From the NCBI GenBank assembly GCA_018873225.1, contig JAEILZ010000003.1, forward strand, positions 3,968,001-4,032,000: DNA of 64,000 bases, written 5' to 3'. Origin of the DNA: [Phialemoniopsis] sp. UDSM-2020 (lineage: Eukaryota > Ascomycota > Sordariomycetes > Thyridiales > Thyridiaceae). The notes under the pieces were generated by a model that was not told where the DNA came from, ran no database searches, and worked only from the letters and a program-made list of their open reading frames with translations. A program made the translations under genes and the position numbers. This document shows positions 9,968 through 19,907 of this stretch, piece by piece; within the stretch, counting starts at the first letter, position 1, and each line of letters begins with the position of its first letter.

Positions 9968-11683
9968 TCACATAAGCGAGGACATGAGAGAGCTATGTGC
10001 GTAGGCCTGCGAGATCGTCAGTCACAAGAACTCATGTATAGGGCTATATAGGGGGCAACTTACCATCGGCCTGATGTTGGGATGAGGCACGGCGTCAAAC
10101 TGCTCAAACTGCAGCTTGTAATCGGGGCCGATGTTGATATATGCGCCCCTGTTCTCGGTCATGTCGCAGTACTTGGGGGCAGAGAAGACTAGGCGGCCCC
10201 AGTTAGCAGCGCCTTCACATTTGTCGCGGATGAACAAGGAGTAATCTTACCTGTGATGCACTTTCCGTCGTGCTCCTCCTCGTATCCGTCCATACGAACC
10301 TCGTGACTTCGGATGATAGCCTCGAGCCCATTCTTCTCGCAGAATCGCTTGGTGACGTCGGGGCCAAACTGCATGCCCACACCACGCTTGCTGGGACCTC
10401 TTCCAGGCTCTGTCTGGGGATCCGTCCATAGCATCTCCATCATGAGACCCGCCTGTCCGGGCTGACGCTGCTTGTGGCGGTCCAGCTGGCGAATGTCGTC
10501 CAAAGTCACGTTGTCGTCCGAGAACAGACCGCCGTGTAGTACGAAATACTTTCCGCCAATTAGAGTTGCCAGCGGTAGAGCCGAGAAACTCTCAGAGAAC
10601 AGCTTGAACACGCTGTGCACTTGTGAGTACTAAGGATTGATTGGGTAGCATCATATAACATACCGCTCGCTGTATTTAGCCTTGCACTCTCCCTCGAAGC
10701 CGTAGACACGATTCATGTCGTCCGTCTCGTGGTTTCCACGGTTCAAGAAGAACTGCTTGGGCCGCAGCCACTTGTTGGCATACAGCAGCAAAGCAATCTC
10801 GGTAGACCATGAGCCTCGGTCCACAAAGTCGCCGTTGAACAGATACCAGTGCTTGTCGGTGGGTTTGCCGTTGAGCCTGAACAGCTCCATCAAATCAAAG
10901 TATTGACCTGTAGCTCGGTCAGTAGTGTCTCCAGACGTTTTAGACAACTAGAACCACTTACCATGGGTGTCTCCACAGACGGTGAGTTTCGTGCCCTCCG
11001 GAATCTCCATCTCCACCATTGTCGGCTCGTTGTAGACAATGTCCTTGACCGCGAGAACGATCTGGAAGACATACTTTCTGTGAATCTTCTTGCCATTCTT
11101 GAACCTCTCCGTCATGTCGTCTATGAACTCCTGCGTCATCTCCTTCTCAAGGCGCACACCGTCGTAGTCGGACTCCACCGCGATAGAATCGACATCCAGG
11201 CCCTCTGATGCAGACGGCTCGTCTCCAACCTCGATGGCGGCGAAGAACTCATGCTGCCGGAGAATTTTCTGGCAATCTGCCAGCTTGAGTTTGGCATCCT
11301 TGTTCGAAGGGTCGATCTTGACGCAGGTCTTGAAGTCCTTGACAGCATCCTTGGGCTTGAGGATGGCGGCATAGGCGGTGGCACGACGATAATACGCCTT
11401 CACAAAACTCGGGTTCAGCTCGATAGCCTTGGTCGCATCCGCAATCGCATATCCGTAAGCTTCTGTCTTGAGTTGCGCCTGCGAAAGGGTCAGTCACACG
11501 AGCAAGGTAATCTGTTGATGAGAGGCTACTGACCTGTGCTCTGTTTGCGTAGAAAGTCGGCTCCTTGTCGTTCAGCTCAATGGCCTTGGTATAGCAGTCT
11601 ATGGCAGTCGGCCAGTCGTGAACAGCAAAGGCCTTGTTGCCTAGGTTCTTGACGGCAATAGCCTTCTCCTCTGGGGTGGCCAT
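9968..11683 (-). CDS. PPT1: Serine/threonine protein phosphatase 5 with TPR domain
   Basis: PP5-type phosphatase, 478 residues, from six inferred exons: 11534-11683, 10962-11478, 10664-10907, 10251-10612, 10064-10188 and 9968-10006. The N-terminal 110 residues are TPR repeats (KNLGNKAFAVHDWPTAIDCYTKAIELN and a second repeat ending YYRRATAYAAI), the part that binds the Hsp90 tail. The metallophosphatase domain follows, with GDTHGQ at an exon junction, GDFVDRGSWS, NRGNHE, and VLHGGLF. A late SAPKYCD block precedes the end AYAHSSLMSSLM. Known roles include dephosphorylation of Hsp90/Cdc37 clients. The final 39-nt exon is required to reach the conserved C-terminus. It shares a 588-bp divergent promoter with ESS2. 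Confidence 0.93.
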
Positions 11684-12271
11684 GATGTGGAGGAGTTGCG
11701 CTCGGTTGCGGATGAAAGCTAAAGGTGCTTGATACGGGTGCAAGAAACAATGACAAGTGGTTTAATTAGAGTCTAAACCAAAGCTGTCTTGAGTCTGGCC
11801 GTGAACCGTCCTCCAGAATCGTCTCAATAGGCAGATTTTCGGGGATCGGGGGAGAGCAGGCACAGGCTGACTGCTATGTATGGACCGCGGGTGAAGCGCC
11901 TTGACAAAAGAAATTCGATCGCCACTGATAGAGGCTTCTGGATTGGCCCCGCAAATCAAGCTACTGGACAATTTAGGTAGTCCACCTCTCGATTTTACAG
12001 GGAACAACCCCACCAACGAAGACAGCACTAAGGGCCGAGACAGCGAAGACTGCGGGTTCGGCCACAGCACATGGAGCGCTAGAATTTCCGATCGATGCCT
12101 AAAGTAGACGCCGACATCGATTGATGTGCCCGCAACAAACTCCGTCATCAACAATAATCATTACGGCGCAACCAATACTGGTGATTTCTTGAAGCATTTC
12201 CTTCACTCAAGTGATCTCGGTTCTACCCATTCGGCCGTCACTGGAGCCAACACTCTCAAAACTAGTCGGCC
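11684..12271. promoter_or_regulatory. Shared divergent promoter PPT1/ESS2
   Basis: A 588-bp interval between divergent starts. Overlapping open frames on both strands (for example 11762-12154) have no coding bias. Confidence 0.45.
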
Positions 12272-13603
12272 ATGGGGTCTCAAGGCCCCCAGTCCATGTC
12301 TCTTGTGCGCAAGAGGGCCGAGATGGAGTTGATGCCGCCTCCGCCGCCACCCAAGAGGATCAAGCGACCGAAGACCGTTCTTGACGAAGACACATACACC
12401 GAGTCGCTCTCCCGCATCATTGCGCGCGACTTCTTTCCAGGCCTTCTGGAGAGCGAAACGCAACAAGAGTACTTGGACGCGCTAGATTCGAAAGACCAGG
12501 CATGGATATCAAGTGCTAGCCGTCGTCTCCAGCATGTTATGACTCCACGGGGACAGAGGATGCCCAGTACTCCTCGACAAAGGGTGCCTGATACACCGAG
12601 GGGATACGCCGGCGACACTCCGGCTTCAACAATATCGGCAGAATCGACAACATTCGAAACCAAGTCCGAGATCGATACGAGTTTGAGCTTGGCCGCTTTC
12701 CAGTCAAAGTACACCAGCGAGGACAACGAAAGCTTCTACAAATTACTCGACAAGCAAAACCAGAAGAAGGCAGAGAAATATGCTTGGCTTTGGACAGGGA
12801 ACAAACTTCCTTCCAAGATGCAGTTGAAGCAGAAAGAAATCGAGCTGAAGCTCAGTGAGACGCGCAGTCTGACAGACGACGGGTTCAAGAAGGATAGGCT
12901 AGCGATCAAGGACAAGGACGATCGACCTGCAGCTCCAGATGCATGGCAAGTTGCGCCGAAGAATGCGCTCATGTTCCGACCAGACAATATAGACGACGGC
13001 CTCGAAACGGTTGCCGAACGCGCCCAGGCAGAGTCGCGTGCACCGCCCAAAAGTATCGTCTACGCGAACACCAGAATGCCGGGTCTCACAGTTGCGCCGG
13101 AGGAGTCTGTTCCCCCTTCGCCTTCACTATCAGCTGTGCGCGACGCTCTCGCTGGAAAGCCAAGAAAGGCAGACCAGGACTCCACTACGGGGGGCAATGA
13201 GACGCCAAGGGTGAATGGGTATGCGTTCGTTGACGACGAGGAGCCAGAGCCGGAATCTGCAGCGCCTGTGATTAATCTTGGACCCGGGGATGCCACACCT
13301 AACCCTTTTCATCTTCGAGAACAGAGGAGTCGTGAAGGCTTGCACCACAGGATGGTCGACCGCATCGCCCAATCCAAGCGTGCCTCGGCCAAACTTGGTC
13401 TCACTGGCAGACCTGACAACACACCTCTGGCCAAGTATCCCAGTAGTCCAAGGGTGAGCGGAGGGCTCACCCCAGCTGCGCAAAGGCTTTGGAGTAAGAT
13501 AGGAAGCTCTGGTAAGAGCGGTTCACACACGCCGTTCAACGGCGGCAAGGCCACACCGAGAGCCAAGATACCCGGCTTGAAGGCCACCCCACGGCAGCCG
13601 TGA
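12272..13603 (+). CDS. ESS2: ESS2/DGCR14-family nuclear protein
   Basis: A single-exon 443-residue protein of the Es2 family, a spliceosome-associated nuclear protein (human DGCR14/ESS2, fission yeast Bis1). The conserved N-terminal core is clear: a basic proline patch (PPPPPPKRIKRPKTVLDED), then YTESLSRIIARDFFPGL, then EYLDALDSKD. Two more conserved segments are visible: ESFYKLLDKQNQKKAEKYAWLW, shown here in part, and NALMFRPD in the middle region. The C-terminal region has the family's Thr-Pro elements (ATPNPFHL, NTPLAKYPSSPR, LTPAAQRLW). Thr-Pro and Ser-Pro motifs (MTPRGQ, STPRQ, DTPRG) suggest proline-directed phosphorylation. The first ATG is used, and an alternative Met nine codons later (MSLVRKRAEME) is also credible. 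Confidence 0.9.
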   Translation: MGSQGPQSMSLVRKRAEMELMPPPPPPKRIKRPKTVLDEDTYTESLSRIIARDFFPGLLESETQQEYLDALDSKDQAWISSASRRLQHVMTPRGQRMPSTPRQRVPDTPRGYAGDTPASTISAESTTFETKSEIDTSLSLAAFQSKYTSEDNESFYKLLDKQNQKKAEKYAWLWTGNKLPSKMQLKQKEIELKLSETRSLTDDGFKKDRLAIKDKDDRPAAPDAWQVAPKNALMFRPDNIDDGLETVAERAQAESRAPPKSIVYANTRMPGLTVAPEESVPPSPSLSAVRDALAGKPRKADQDSTTGGNETPRVNGYAFVDDEEPEPESAAPVINLGPGDATPNPFHLREQRSREGLHHRMVDRIAQSKRASAKLGLTGRPDNTPLAKYPSSPRVSGGLTPAAQRLWSKIGSSGKSGSHTPFNGGKATPRAKIPGLKATPRQP

Positions 13604-13982
13604 TCGCTGTTGCGGCTCTTGTTTTGAATAGCGATTGATGCATTATATGATACCCAATAGACTTATTTAACACAAGATCCTTGAAATCTCACTTGTTATG
13701 TCTGTGCGTAAATGTCAGCATTCAATGTTGCGTCCCGCGCCTAGTGATCCTGCACATGCAGAACTTCAGCACCTGCAAACCCCTGCCAGGACGGCGACCC
13801 ACTTCCCGCAGCGGTGATCGTCATCAATTGGAGCTACTGCACGAAATTTTGGGGGAGCTTTCGGAAACACGCGGGCAATTTCATAGCTTCTGGTTCGACA
13901 AAATCACTGCTCAAAATCAACGCCTGAGAGCATGGCTGCTCAATTGAATTAAGCAAGCTGCGCACTCCAAGGTCTGGTCGCG
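13604..13982. other. Intergenic region ESS2 to COQ8
   Basis: ESS2 3' flank and COQ8 promoter. No further feature was recognised. Confidence 0.4.
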
Positions 13983-16277
13983 ATGAGGTTCGTCGACTTC
14001 GCCCTCGACCTCGCCGCCGTGCTCAGCGCGTCCCGCTCCGTGGCGGCCAAGCATGTCGCCCTCCGGAGCCGGCAGCTGGAGCGCTTCAACCGGAGCTCGA
14101 GCGCCGCCGAGGCGCTGAGGGAGAAGCGTCAGCAAGCCCAAGATGCTGCTTCTGCTGCTGTTGCGCAGACCGGGGCCACCACAGAGCAGGATGAAAGCAC
14201 TGCAACCACATCGCCGGCCAGTGGCACTCAGTCCACGGTAGACGAGATCCTGAAGTCCGAATTCGATGAGGGGGCAGCGGTAGCATCACAGCCCGAGGTC
14301 AGATCGGCAGCTGCCGCCGCTTCATTCCCGGAGACTGGAAGCACGGTCGACGGACTTTACCCTGCTCCGCCTTCGTTTTCGAGGACGGCAAAGCGGGCCC
14401 CTGAGGACAGCGCCATTCTGCGTGAACTTCGCCAGCAGCAGGCTACAAGATCGGCTGGGCCAACAGCAGAGTCGCTCACGTCTTCCCCGGCGGACGAAAC
14501 CAAATCTACGCCTGGGGAGGAGGAGGAGCCTGAGGTGCCCGAGGGCATCGACATCAACGTTTTCCGGACTACTCGGGGTTCAAGGCTTATCAAGCGGTTC
14601 GACAAGTCAGATAAAAATGCCGACGAGCCTGTGACCAAGTCAAATGCTGAGCATGTGGCATCCGTCAAGGAACTCAACCCTGCTATCGAGACCCAGCCTG
14701 TGGCATCGTCATCATCTAGGCTCGGCAACGACTTGTCTAACACTGGGACGGAGAAGGCTCCTGTTGCCGAGGAGCCGACTTCTAGGGTAGAGACGACCGT
14801 TGAGGCTCAGTCACAAGCTTCGCAAGTTCCCGAGACCACATCGGTGGCACAACCAGAGGCTACCTCAGGAGGAGTCGCTAATGCCTCGGCCAAGGAAGCT
14901 GCGGAACTGGGGAGTGCACTTGGGGAGGCCACAACATTTGTGCCCCATCAATTAAGGGAATCGAAGGTGCCTGCATCACGACTGAGCAGGATATGGAACT
15001 ACAGCGGCCTCGCTGCTGGCATGATAGGCGGTGCACTGACGGAGAGTCTTAGCAGAGGATTCGGCGGCGGCGGGCAAGGCTCCGTCATGCTGAGTCCAGC
15101 CAATATGGAGCGGCTTGTCGCGAAGCTCTCTCGCATGAGGGGTGCAGCATTGAAGCTGGGTCAGATTATGAGCTTTCAAGACTCGAAAATGCTCCCAGGG
15201 CCCATTCAGGAGATCCTGCAACGAGTCCAAGACAGGGCGGACTATATGCCCGCCTGGCAGAGGGACCACGTGCTGAAGGAGAGCATTGGCCCCGAGTGGA
15301 GGGAGCTGTTCGAGACCTTTGAAGACAAGCCTATTGCTGCGGCTTCCATCGGCCAAGTTCACCGTGCTACGCTCAAGTCGAACGGCCAAGAAGTTGCTGT
15401 GAAAGTCCAGTTTCCCGGTGTGGCTGATTCGATCAACTCGGATCTCGACAACCTTGCCGTTCTCCTGACTGCCACGAAACTCCTCCCAAGGGGTCTCTAT
15501 CTCAATAAAACCATCGACAATATGCGAACCGAGCTGGGCTGGGAATGCGACTACATCCGAGAGGCAGAGTGTGCCGAGAAGTACCGTGAACTATTACAGG
15601 ACGAGCCGGAAACCTTTATCGTGCCCAAAATTTATCCCGAGGCGTGTGGCAAGCATGTTCTCACTATGGAGTACTTGGAGGGCGTTGGCGTCACGCGTGT
15701 CAAGTCCTTCACTCAGGAGCAGCGAGACTGGATCGGCACTCAGATTCTACGCCTATGTCTGCGCGAGATCACAGAGTTCAAGTTCATGCAGACGGATCCA
15801 AACTGGACCAATTTCATGTACAACGCCAAGACAAACAAGCTCGAGCTGCTGGACTTTGGTGCGTCGAGGGCGTACCCGGATAAGTTTATCACGCAATACG
15901 TACAGCTTCTGATGGCGGCTGCCAAGTCTGACCACGAGGGTGTCAAGGAACTCTCTGAGAAACTCGGTTATCTCACGGGGCACGAAAGCAAGATCATGCT
16001 CGATGCCCATGTGCAGTCGGTTTTGACTCTGGCCGAACCCTTCCTTGACTCGGCGCCGGAGGTATACGACTTCCGAGACCAGACTATCACGGAGAGAGTC
16101 AAGGCTTTGATACCCATTATGATCCGAGAGCGTCTTGCTCCACCACCAGAGGAGACTTACAGCTTGCACCGGAAACTCAGCGGTGCTTTCCTTTTGTGTG
16201 CTAGGTTGGGGAGCCGAGTGCGGTGTAGAGATATGTTCGAGGAGGCTGTCAAGAAGACGGACCTCGTCCCGCGGTGA
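13983..16277 (+). CDS. COQ8: COQ8 atypical kinase/ATPase (ADCK3/ABC1 family), ubiquinone biosynthesis
   Basis: UbiB-family protein-kinase-like ATPase of the mitochondrial inner membrane, needed to assemble the coenzyme Q complex. It is a single exon of 764 residues, with family hallmarks in order: KxGQ motif ([14 protein letters not shown], about residue 387), Ala-rich loop [11 protein letters not shown] (about 453), [10 protein letters not shown], and catalytic/metal motifs [11 protein letters not shown] (about 603) and LLDFGAS (about 622). Residues 35-330 are a long low-complexity Ser/Thr/Glu/Pro linker, much longer than in yeast Coq8 (501 residues). The N-terminus has a presequence-like composition ([18 protein letters not shown]). 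The start is the first ATG in frame. Confidence 0.95.
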   Translation: MRFVDFALDLAAVLSASRSVAAKHVALRSRQLERFNRSSSAAEALREKRQQAQDAASAAVAQTGATTEQDESTATTSPASGTQSTVDEILKSEFDEGAAVASQPEVRSAAAAASFPETGSTVDGLYPAPPSFSRTAKRAPEDSAILRELRQQQATRSAGPTAESLTSSPADETKSTPGEEEEPEVPEGIDINVFRTTRGSRLIKRFDKSDKNADEPVTKSNAEHVASVKELNPAIETQPVASSSSRLGNDLSNTGTEKAPVAEEPTSRVETTVEAQSQASQVPETTSVAQPEATSGGVANASAKEAAELGSALGEATTFVPHQLRESKVPASRLSRIWNYSGLAAGMIGGALTESLSRGFGGGGQGSVMLSPANMERLVAKLSRMRGAALKLGQIMSFQDSKMLPGPIQEILQRVQDRADYMPAWQRDHVLKESIGPEWRELFETFEDKPIAAASIGQVHRATLKSNGQEVAVKVQFPGVADSINSDLDNLAVLLTATKLLPRGLYLNKTIDNMRTELGWECDYIREAECAEKYRELLQDEPETFIVPKIYPEACGKHVLTMEYLEGVGVTRVKSFTQEQRDWIGTQILRLCLREITEFKFMQTDPNWTNFMYNAKTNKLELLDFGASRAYPDKFITQYVQLLMAAAKSDHEGVKELSEKLGYLTGHESKIMLDAHVQSVLTLAEPFLDSAPEVYDFRDQTITERVKALIPIMIRERLAPPPEETYSLHRKLSGAFLLCARLGSRVRCRDMFEEAVKKTDLVPR

Positions 16278-16531
16278 CCTGTCTACTTGAGGCGAAAGTG
16301 CTAAGGACACAAGTCTAAGCATCTTTGTGTATGATTTTGTAACATATAGAGGGACTGTGGTAGGAGACGGGGGCGAAAAAGCACGGAAGCGCTACTCATA
16401 GATCACCTGTAACAATATAATACGAGACACAAAGCACTGGACGTTCAATTCATTGCAAAACGCTCCTACAGGTACATTCCAGTCCCTTCTTGTTCATCCA
16501 TGGGTATTCGATCTCGACTGCCACATTTCCA

Positions 16532-17554
16532 TTACTCCATCCCCCTTCTCGCCAGCGGCAGATCCATCCTCTCCTTGGCAGCCTGCTTCTTCCTCCTCTT
16601 GGCGATGGTCTTGTCGACCTGCTTGTCGCTCATGCCGGCAAACTGGTCCAGCAGGAGCCTCTTCTTCTGCTCCGACTTCTTGAGGTAGAACGGCTTCTTG
16701 CCTTGCTTGACGAGCTCCTTCTCGCGCCGCCGGTGCTCCTCGACGACGGCCCGCTCGCGGTCCAGCCGCCTCTTGGCGTCGCGCTTGCCCTCCATCGACT
16801 TGAGCGCGCGCTGCAGCTGCTCCCTCTCGTGGCTGTTCTTGCCGGCCTTCTTGATGGCGAGCCGCAGCGCCGCCATCTCGTCCTCGCGGTACTCGTCGAG
16901 GAAGGCGTAGGCCCGCTCGTCGGCGCGGCCGCCCGGTCTCGCGACGGCCGGGTCGAAGCGCGGGTCGCGCGCCTGCCGCCGGGCGCCGCCCTCGGCCGTG
17001 GTGACGACCTCGCGCCGGCGCGAGACTTGCCGCGAGCTCGGCATCTCCTGGGGCGCGTGCTTGTTGGCGCGGGACAGCAGCGCGGCGGCCTTTTTCGCCT
17101 TGCGCCTGGCCTCCTGATCGTCATCTCGGTCTCGGTCGCCGCGGCCTTTCTCGCGGTCTGCGCTGTCCTCTTGTGCAGCGTCCTTGCCAGACTTGCGGCG
17201 TTTGTCTGGTCTTGATATGGACGCCTGGGCGCGAGCTAGGGCGCCGAAAGATATGGACGAAGTGTCCACGGCTGGCGAGTCATCCTCATCCGAGGCAGAC
17301 TAGAAGAATGTCAGAATGAGAAATTGCATTGACGAGTTTACAAAGCTTACCTCTTCTTCGTCTTCGTCGGATCCTTCTGATCCACCCTCCTGGTCATCGT
17401 TGTCCGAGTCGTCCGAGTTGTCCTCTGAAGCTGAATTATCGGTCCCTTCCTCCCCAAAGTCAATATCCTCGACTTCCTCCGGCTCCGGATCCGCGCGGGC
17501 CCGTACCCGACGCTCCAGCCCGAGGTGTCCTAGCTTTCTCTTCTTGAACTCCAT
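16532..17554 (-). CDS. RRP36: rRNA biogenesis protein RRP36
   Basis: Nucleolar factor for early pre-rRNA cleavage and 40S assembly (part of the SSU processome). Exons 17300-adjacent are 17351-17554 and 16532-17299, giving 323 residues. The N-terminal 75 residues are strongly acidic. The conserved Rrp36 domain lies in the C-terminal half: SRREVV, then ARDPRFDPAVA, YAFLDEYREDEMAAL, the charged helix with REQLQRALKSMEGK, and KKPFYLKKSEQKKRLL. The tail is basic (KRRKKQAAKERMDLPLARR). The family signature 'RDPRF ... FLDEYR ... KPFYLKKSE' is unmistakable. It converges on COQ8 (254 bp apart) and diverges from the NIF-domain gene. Confidence 0.95.
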
Positions 17555-18317
17555 GACTGTCAGGTGAACACGAGATTTAAACTTCTGTAAGCACCGGCCG
17601 TCTGTGTGATGTTTGTTGGTGGGCTGTAGTTCCCAAGCAAACGGCAGAACCGTTGATCCCACCTGGATTTTTTTAGGCGGTGAAGACGTGGCGGTGCAAG
17701 TACTACTACCTCAAGATTTGGGCTTGACAGCGCTTGGACTTGAGTAGAGTGTACTTTGCGAGACCCCTGAAATCCCTTATCGATAAAGATGACATGGAAT
17801 TTGGCAATCCACTCTTTCGCATTTCGCAAAACCCACCAAGTCTGGGGTCTCTCCATTGATCCTTGCATGCGCCCTGCAACAAGTTTGCTCCCTCTTGCAT
17901 CACTTGAGACTTCATTTTCAAACCCTTCTGGCATGCCTTAAGCCCTGAAATTCTTGGCAGGTCGCATTTCCAAGCATCTCATTGCACAGCGACTCAATTG
18001 TTTGTTCATACATTGTCATCCGATGTACATTCTTTGAAGAAATCCAACATCTCTCTCATTGTCGTTTCACTTCATTCTCATCTTGTGTCTTACCACAGGA
18101 TATAACCACATACATGCCATTCAGGATCAGGCCCAGGATAGTTCTTGGAAACATAACAACAAGACCTTCCGCTTGGCTCTTGTTAAGTTCCCCGTTTCTG
18201 AGGACGCAACTGAGGACGCAACTGAGGACGCAACACCAAGATAGCCTGGTCAAATCCACGGTCACCCGCTCACAATCGTTTGCGCTGAAACCACCCCGGA
18301 AAGCTCAAGTGTCGACC
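17555..18317. promoter_or_regulatory. Divergent region RRP36/NIF-domain gene
   Basis: A 763-bp interval between the chosen starts. The frame of the downstream gene is open back to 17982, so part of it could be coding if translation begins at an earlier ATG (for example 18117). It contains three tandem 12-bp units at 18198-18233. Confidence 0.4.
18198..18233. repeat. Three tandem 12-bp units CTGAGGACGCAA
   Basis: Three exact copies in direct tandem. The unit length is a multiple of three, so copy-number change would keep the frame of the downstream gene open if translation starts upstream of it. Confidence 0.9.
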
Positions 18318-19481
18318 ATGGCGAAAGGAAGAAGGAGAAAGGTTCGCGGCCCTCCGGCTGGAGGCGCCAACCAGGGTTCATCGTCTTCAAGTGGACAAGC
18401 AACCATGCAGTCTCGCATGCCGGGCAACCAGGATCTGCCCGACATGCCGTCCTGGCAAGGCTTGACATCGCAGCAGTTCATGCCTGGACCAGTGTCAATA
18501 CCGCAGTTCAACTACACAGAACATTTGCCAGCAATGGGTATGCCGCTCATGCCCATGTATTCAGGCACGATACAAACCCCCATGGACTTTGACCAGGCCG
18601 GCCCTTGGGCTGCAGACTTTGTTCCCTTCCAAGCCCAAGCCCCTCCCATGCAGGAGCAAGAGCTGCCGATGAGACCACAGCAAGCCGCGCAAATATCTCA
18701 AAGCAACACTCCCGCGCCGAAATCAGGATACGTCACCCCCCGAGCAGCAGCAGCAGCCTCCAAGAAGGCCAAAGCCCTGGCGCGCGACGCCATCGTCCCG
18801 CCCTCGGACGAGTCCGGCGGCGTCCCAGATCCGAGCCCGGCCTACCTCGCCCGCGCCTCCTTCGTCCCCCAGCGCGTCGAGGCCTGCCGCCCTATCCTCG
18901 TCGTCATTGACCTCAACGGCACCCTGCTCCACCGGCCCAGCCGCGCCAGCCCCTCGAGGTTCGTCGCCCGCCCCCACGCCGCCGCCTTCCTGTCCTACTG
19001 CGTGCGCACCTTCTGGGTCGTCATCTGGTCCTCGGCCCGCCCCGCCAACGTCCGCAGCATGTGCGCCAGCCTCATCCCCCAGCCCGAGCTGCTCCGGCGC
19101 GTCGTCGCCATCTGGGGCCGCGAGCAGTTCGGCCTGTCCGCCGAGGACTACAACCGGCGGGTCCAGTGCTACAAGCGCCTGACGCGCGTGTGGGAGGACG
19201 ACCTCATCGCCAAGTCGCACCCGGAGTACGAGCAGGGCGGCCGCTGGACGCAGGGCAACACGGTCCTCGTCGATGACTCGATGGAGAAGGCCCGGAGCGA
19301 GCCGCACAACCTGCTCCAGATACCCGAGTTCACTGGAAACATCCACGAAAAGCCCGAGATCCTGCCGCAGGTACACGACTATCTCAACGAGTTGTGTTTC
19401 CAGAGCGATGTCAGCACTTATATTCGCAAGTACCCATACCAGCCAGGCCCTGAGGGATGGACGCCGGAAAAGCCGGCCTAA
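18318..19481 (+). CDS. FCP1/NIF (HAD-fold) phosphatase-like protein
   Basis: A 387-residue protein from the chosen start MAKGRRRKVRG, which begins a basic patch of the kind seen in nuclear proteins. Residues 20-150 are Gln/Met/Pro-rich low complexity. The FCP1-homology domain runs from about 190 to 360: ILVVIDLNGTLLHRP (motif I, about 196), FWVVIWSSARPANVRSM (motif II region), and NTVLVDDSMEKA (motif III with the paired Asp). FCP1/SCP phosphatases use two aspartates in DxDxT. Here the second is Asn (DLNGT), so activity may be reduced or absent. Substrate is unknown, and pol II CTD or a Tim50-like role cannot be told apart. The frame is open upstream to 17982, so a longer N-terminus is possible. 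Confidence 0.8.
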   Translation: MAKGRRRKVRGPPAGGANQGSSSSSGQATMQSRMPGNQDLPDMPSWQGLTSQQFMPGPVSIPQFNYTEHLPAMGMPLMPMYSGTIQTPMDFDQAGPWAADFVPFQAQAPPMQEQELPMRPQQAAQISQSNTPAPKSGYVTPRAAAAASKKAKALARDAIVPPSDESGGVPDPSPAYLARASFVPQRVEACRPILVVIDLNGTLLHRPSRASPSRFVARPHAAAFLSYCVRTFWVVIWSSARPANVRSMCASLIPQPELLRRVVAIWGREQFGLSAEDYNRRVQCYKRLTRVWEDDLIAKSHPEYEQGGRWTQGNTVLVDDSMEKARSEPHNLLQIPEFTGNIHEKPEILPQVHDYLNELCFQSDVSTYIRKYPYQPGPEGWTPEKPA

Positions 19482-19907
19482 GCTACTGGTCAGAATAGGG
19501 CTGTAAGCAGCAGTACCGAGACAAGTGTCCACGTAGACAGGATAGGAGAAGGAGAGGCCTGGATTGGTAGAGCGATGATTTATGCCTGCAATGGCAGGTT
19601 ACCACAACGAGATACCCCAATGTAATGATAGAACAGACACACCCGATAAAGCGGATGGTACACATGGCACGGTACTTGAAGATCATAGGTCACATTCGAT
19701 AGGCTCAGAGTCATCATCAGTTGTTGCCTTGCGATACCATTCTTTAATTGTAGAAAAGGTAGTTATCAATCCTCGGAACGCATCTATAGACATCCGAGCA
19801 CCTCAGTGCAAAGCATCCGACCCAGACCTAACCCCGTATTTTTCCCTTAACCATCACGTCAATCATTAACATATCATCCGCACGTTCCTCAGCCCACAGC
19901 GATCCGT
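19482..19907. other. Convergent intergenic region NIF-domain gene/eEF1B-gamma
   Basis: 3' flanks of two convergent genes. A 95-codon open stretch at 19582-19869 has no codon bias and is rejected. Confidence 0.4.

Noticed and set aside
18723..19532. 269-codon minus-strand ORF over the NIF-domain gene
   Set aside because: The GC-rich sense codons leave the antisense frame open by chance. The FCP1 motifs are on the plus strand.
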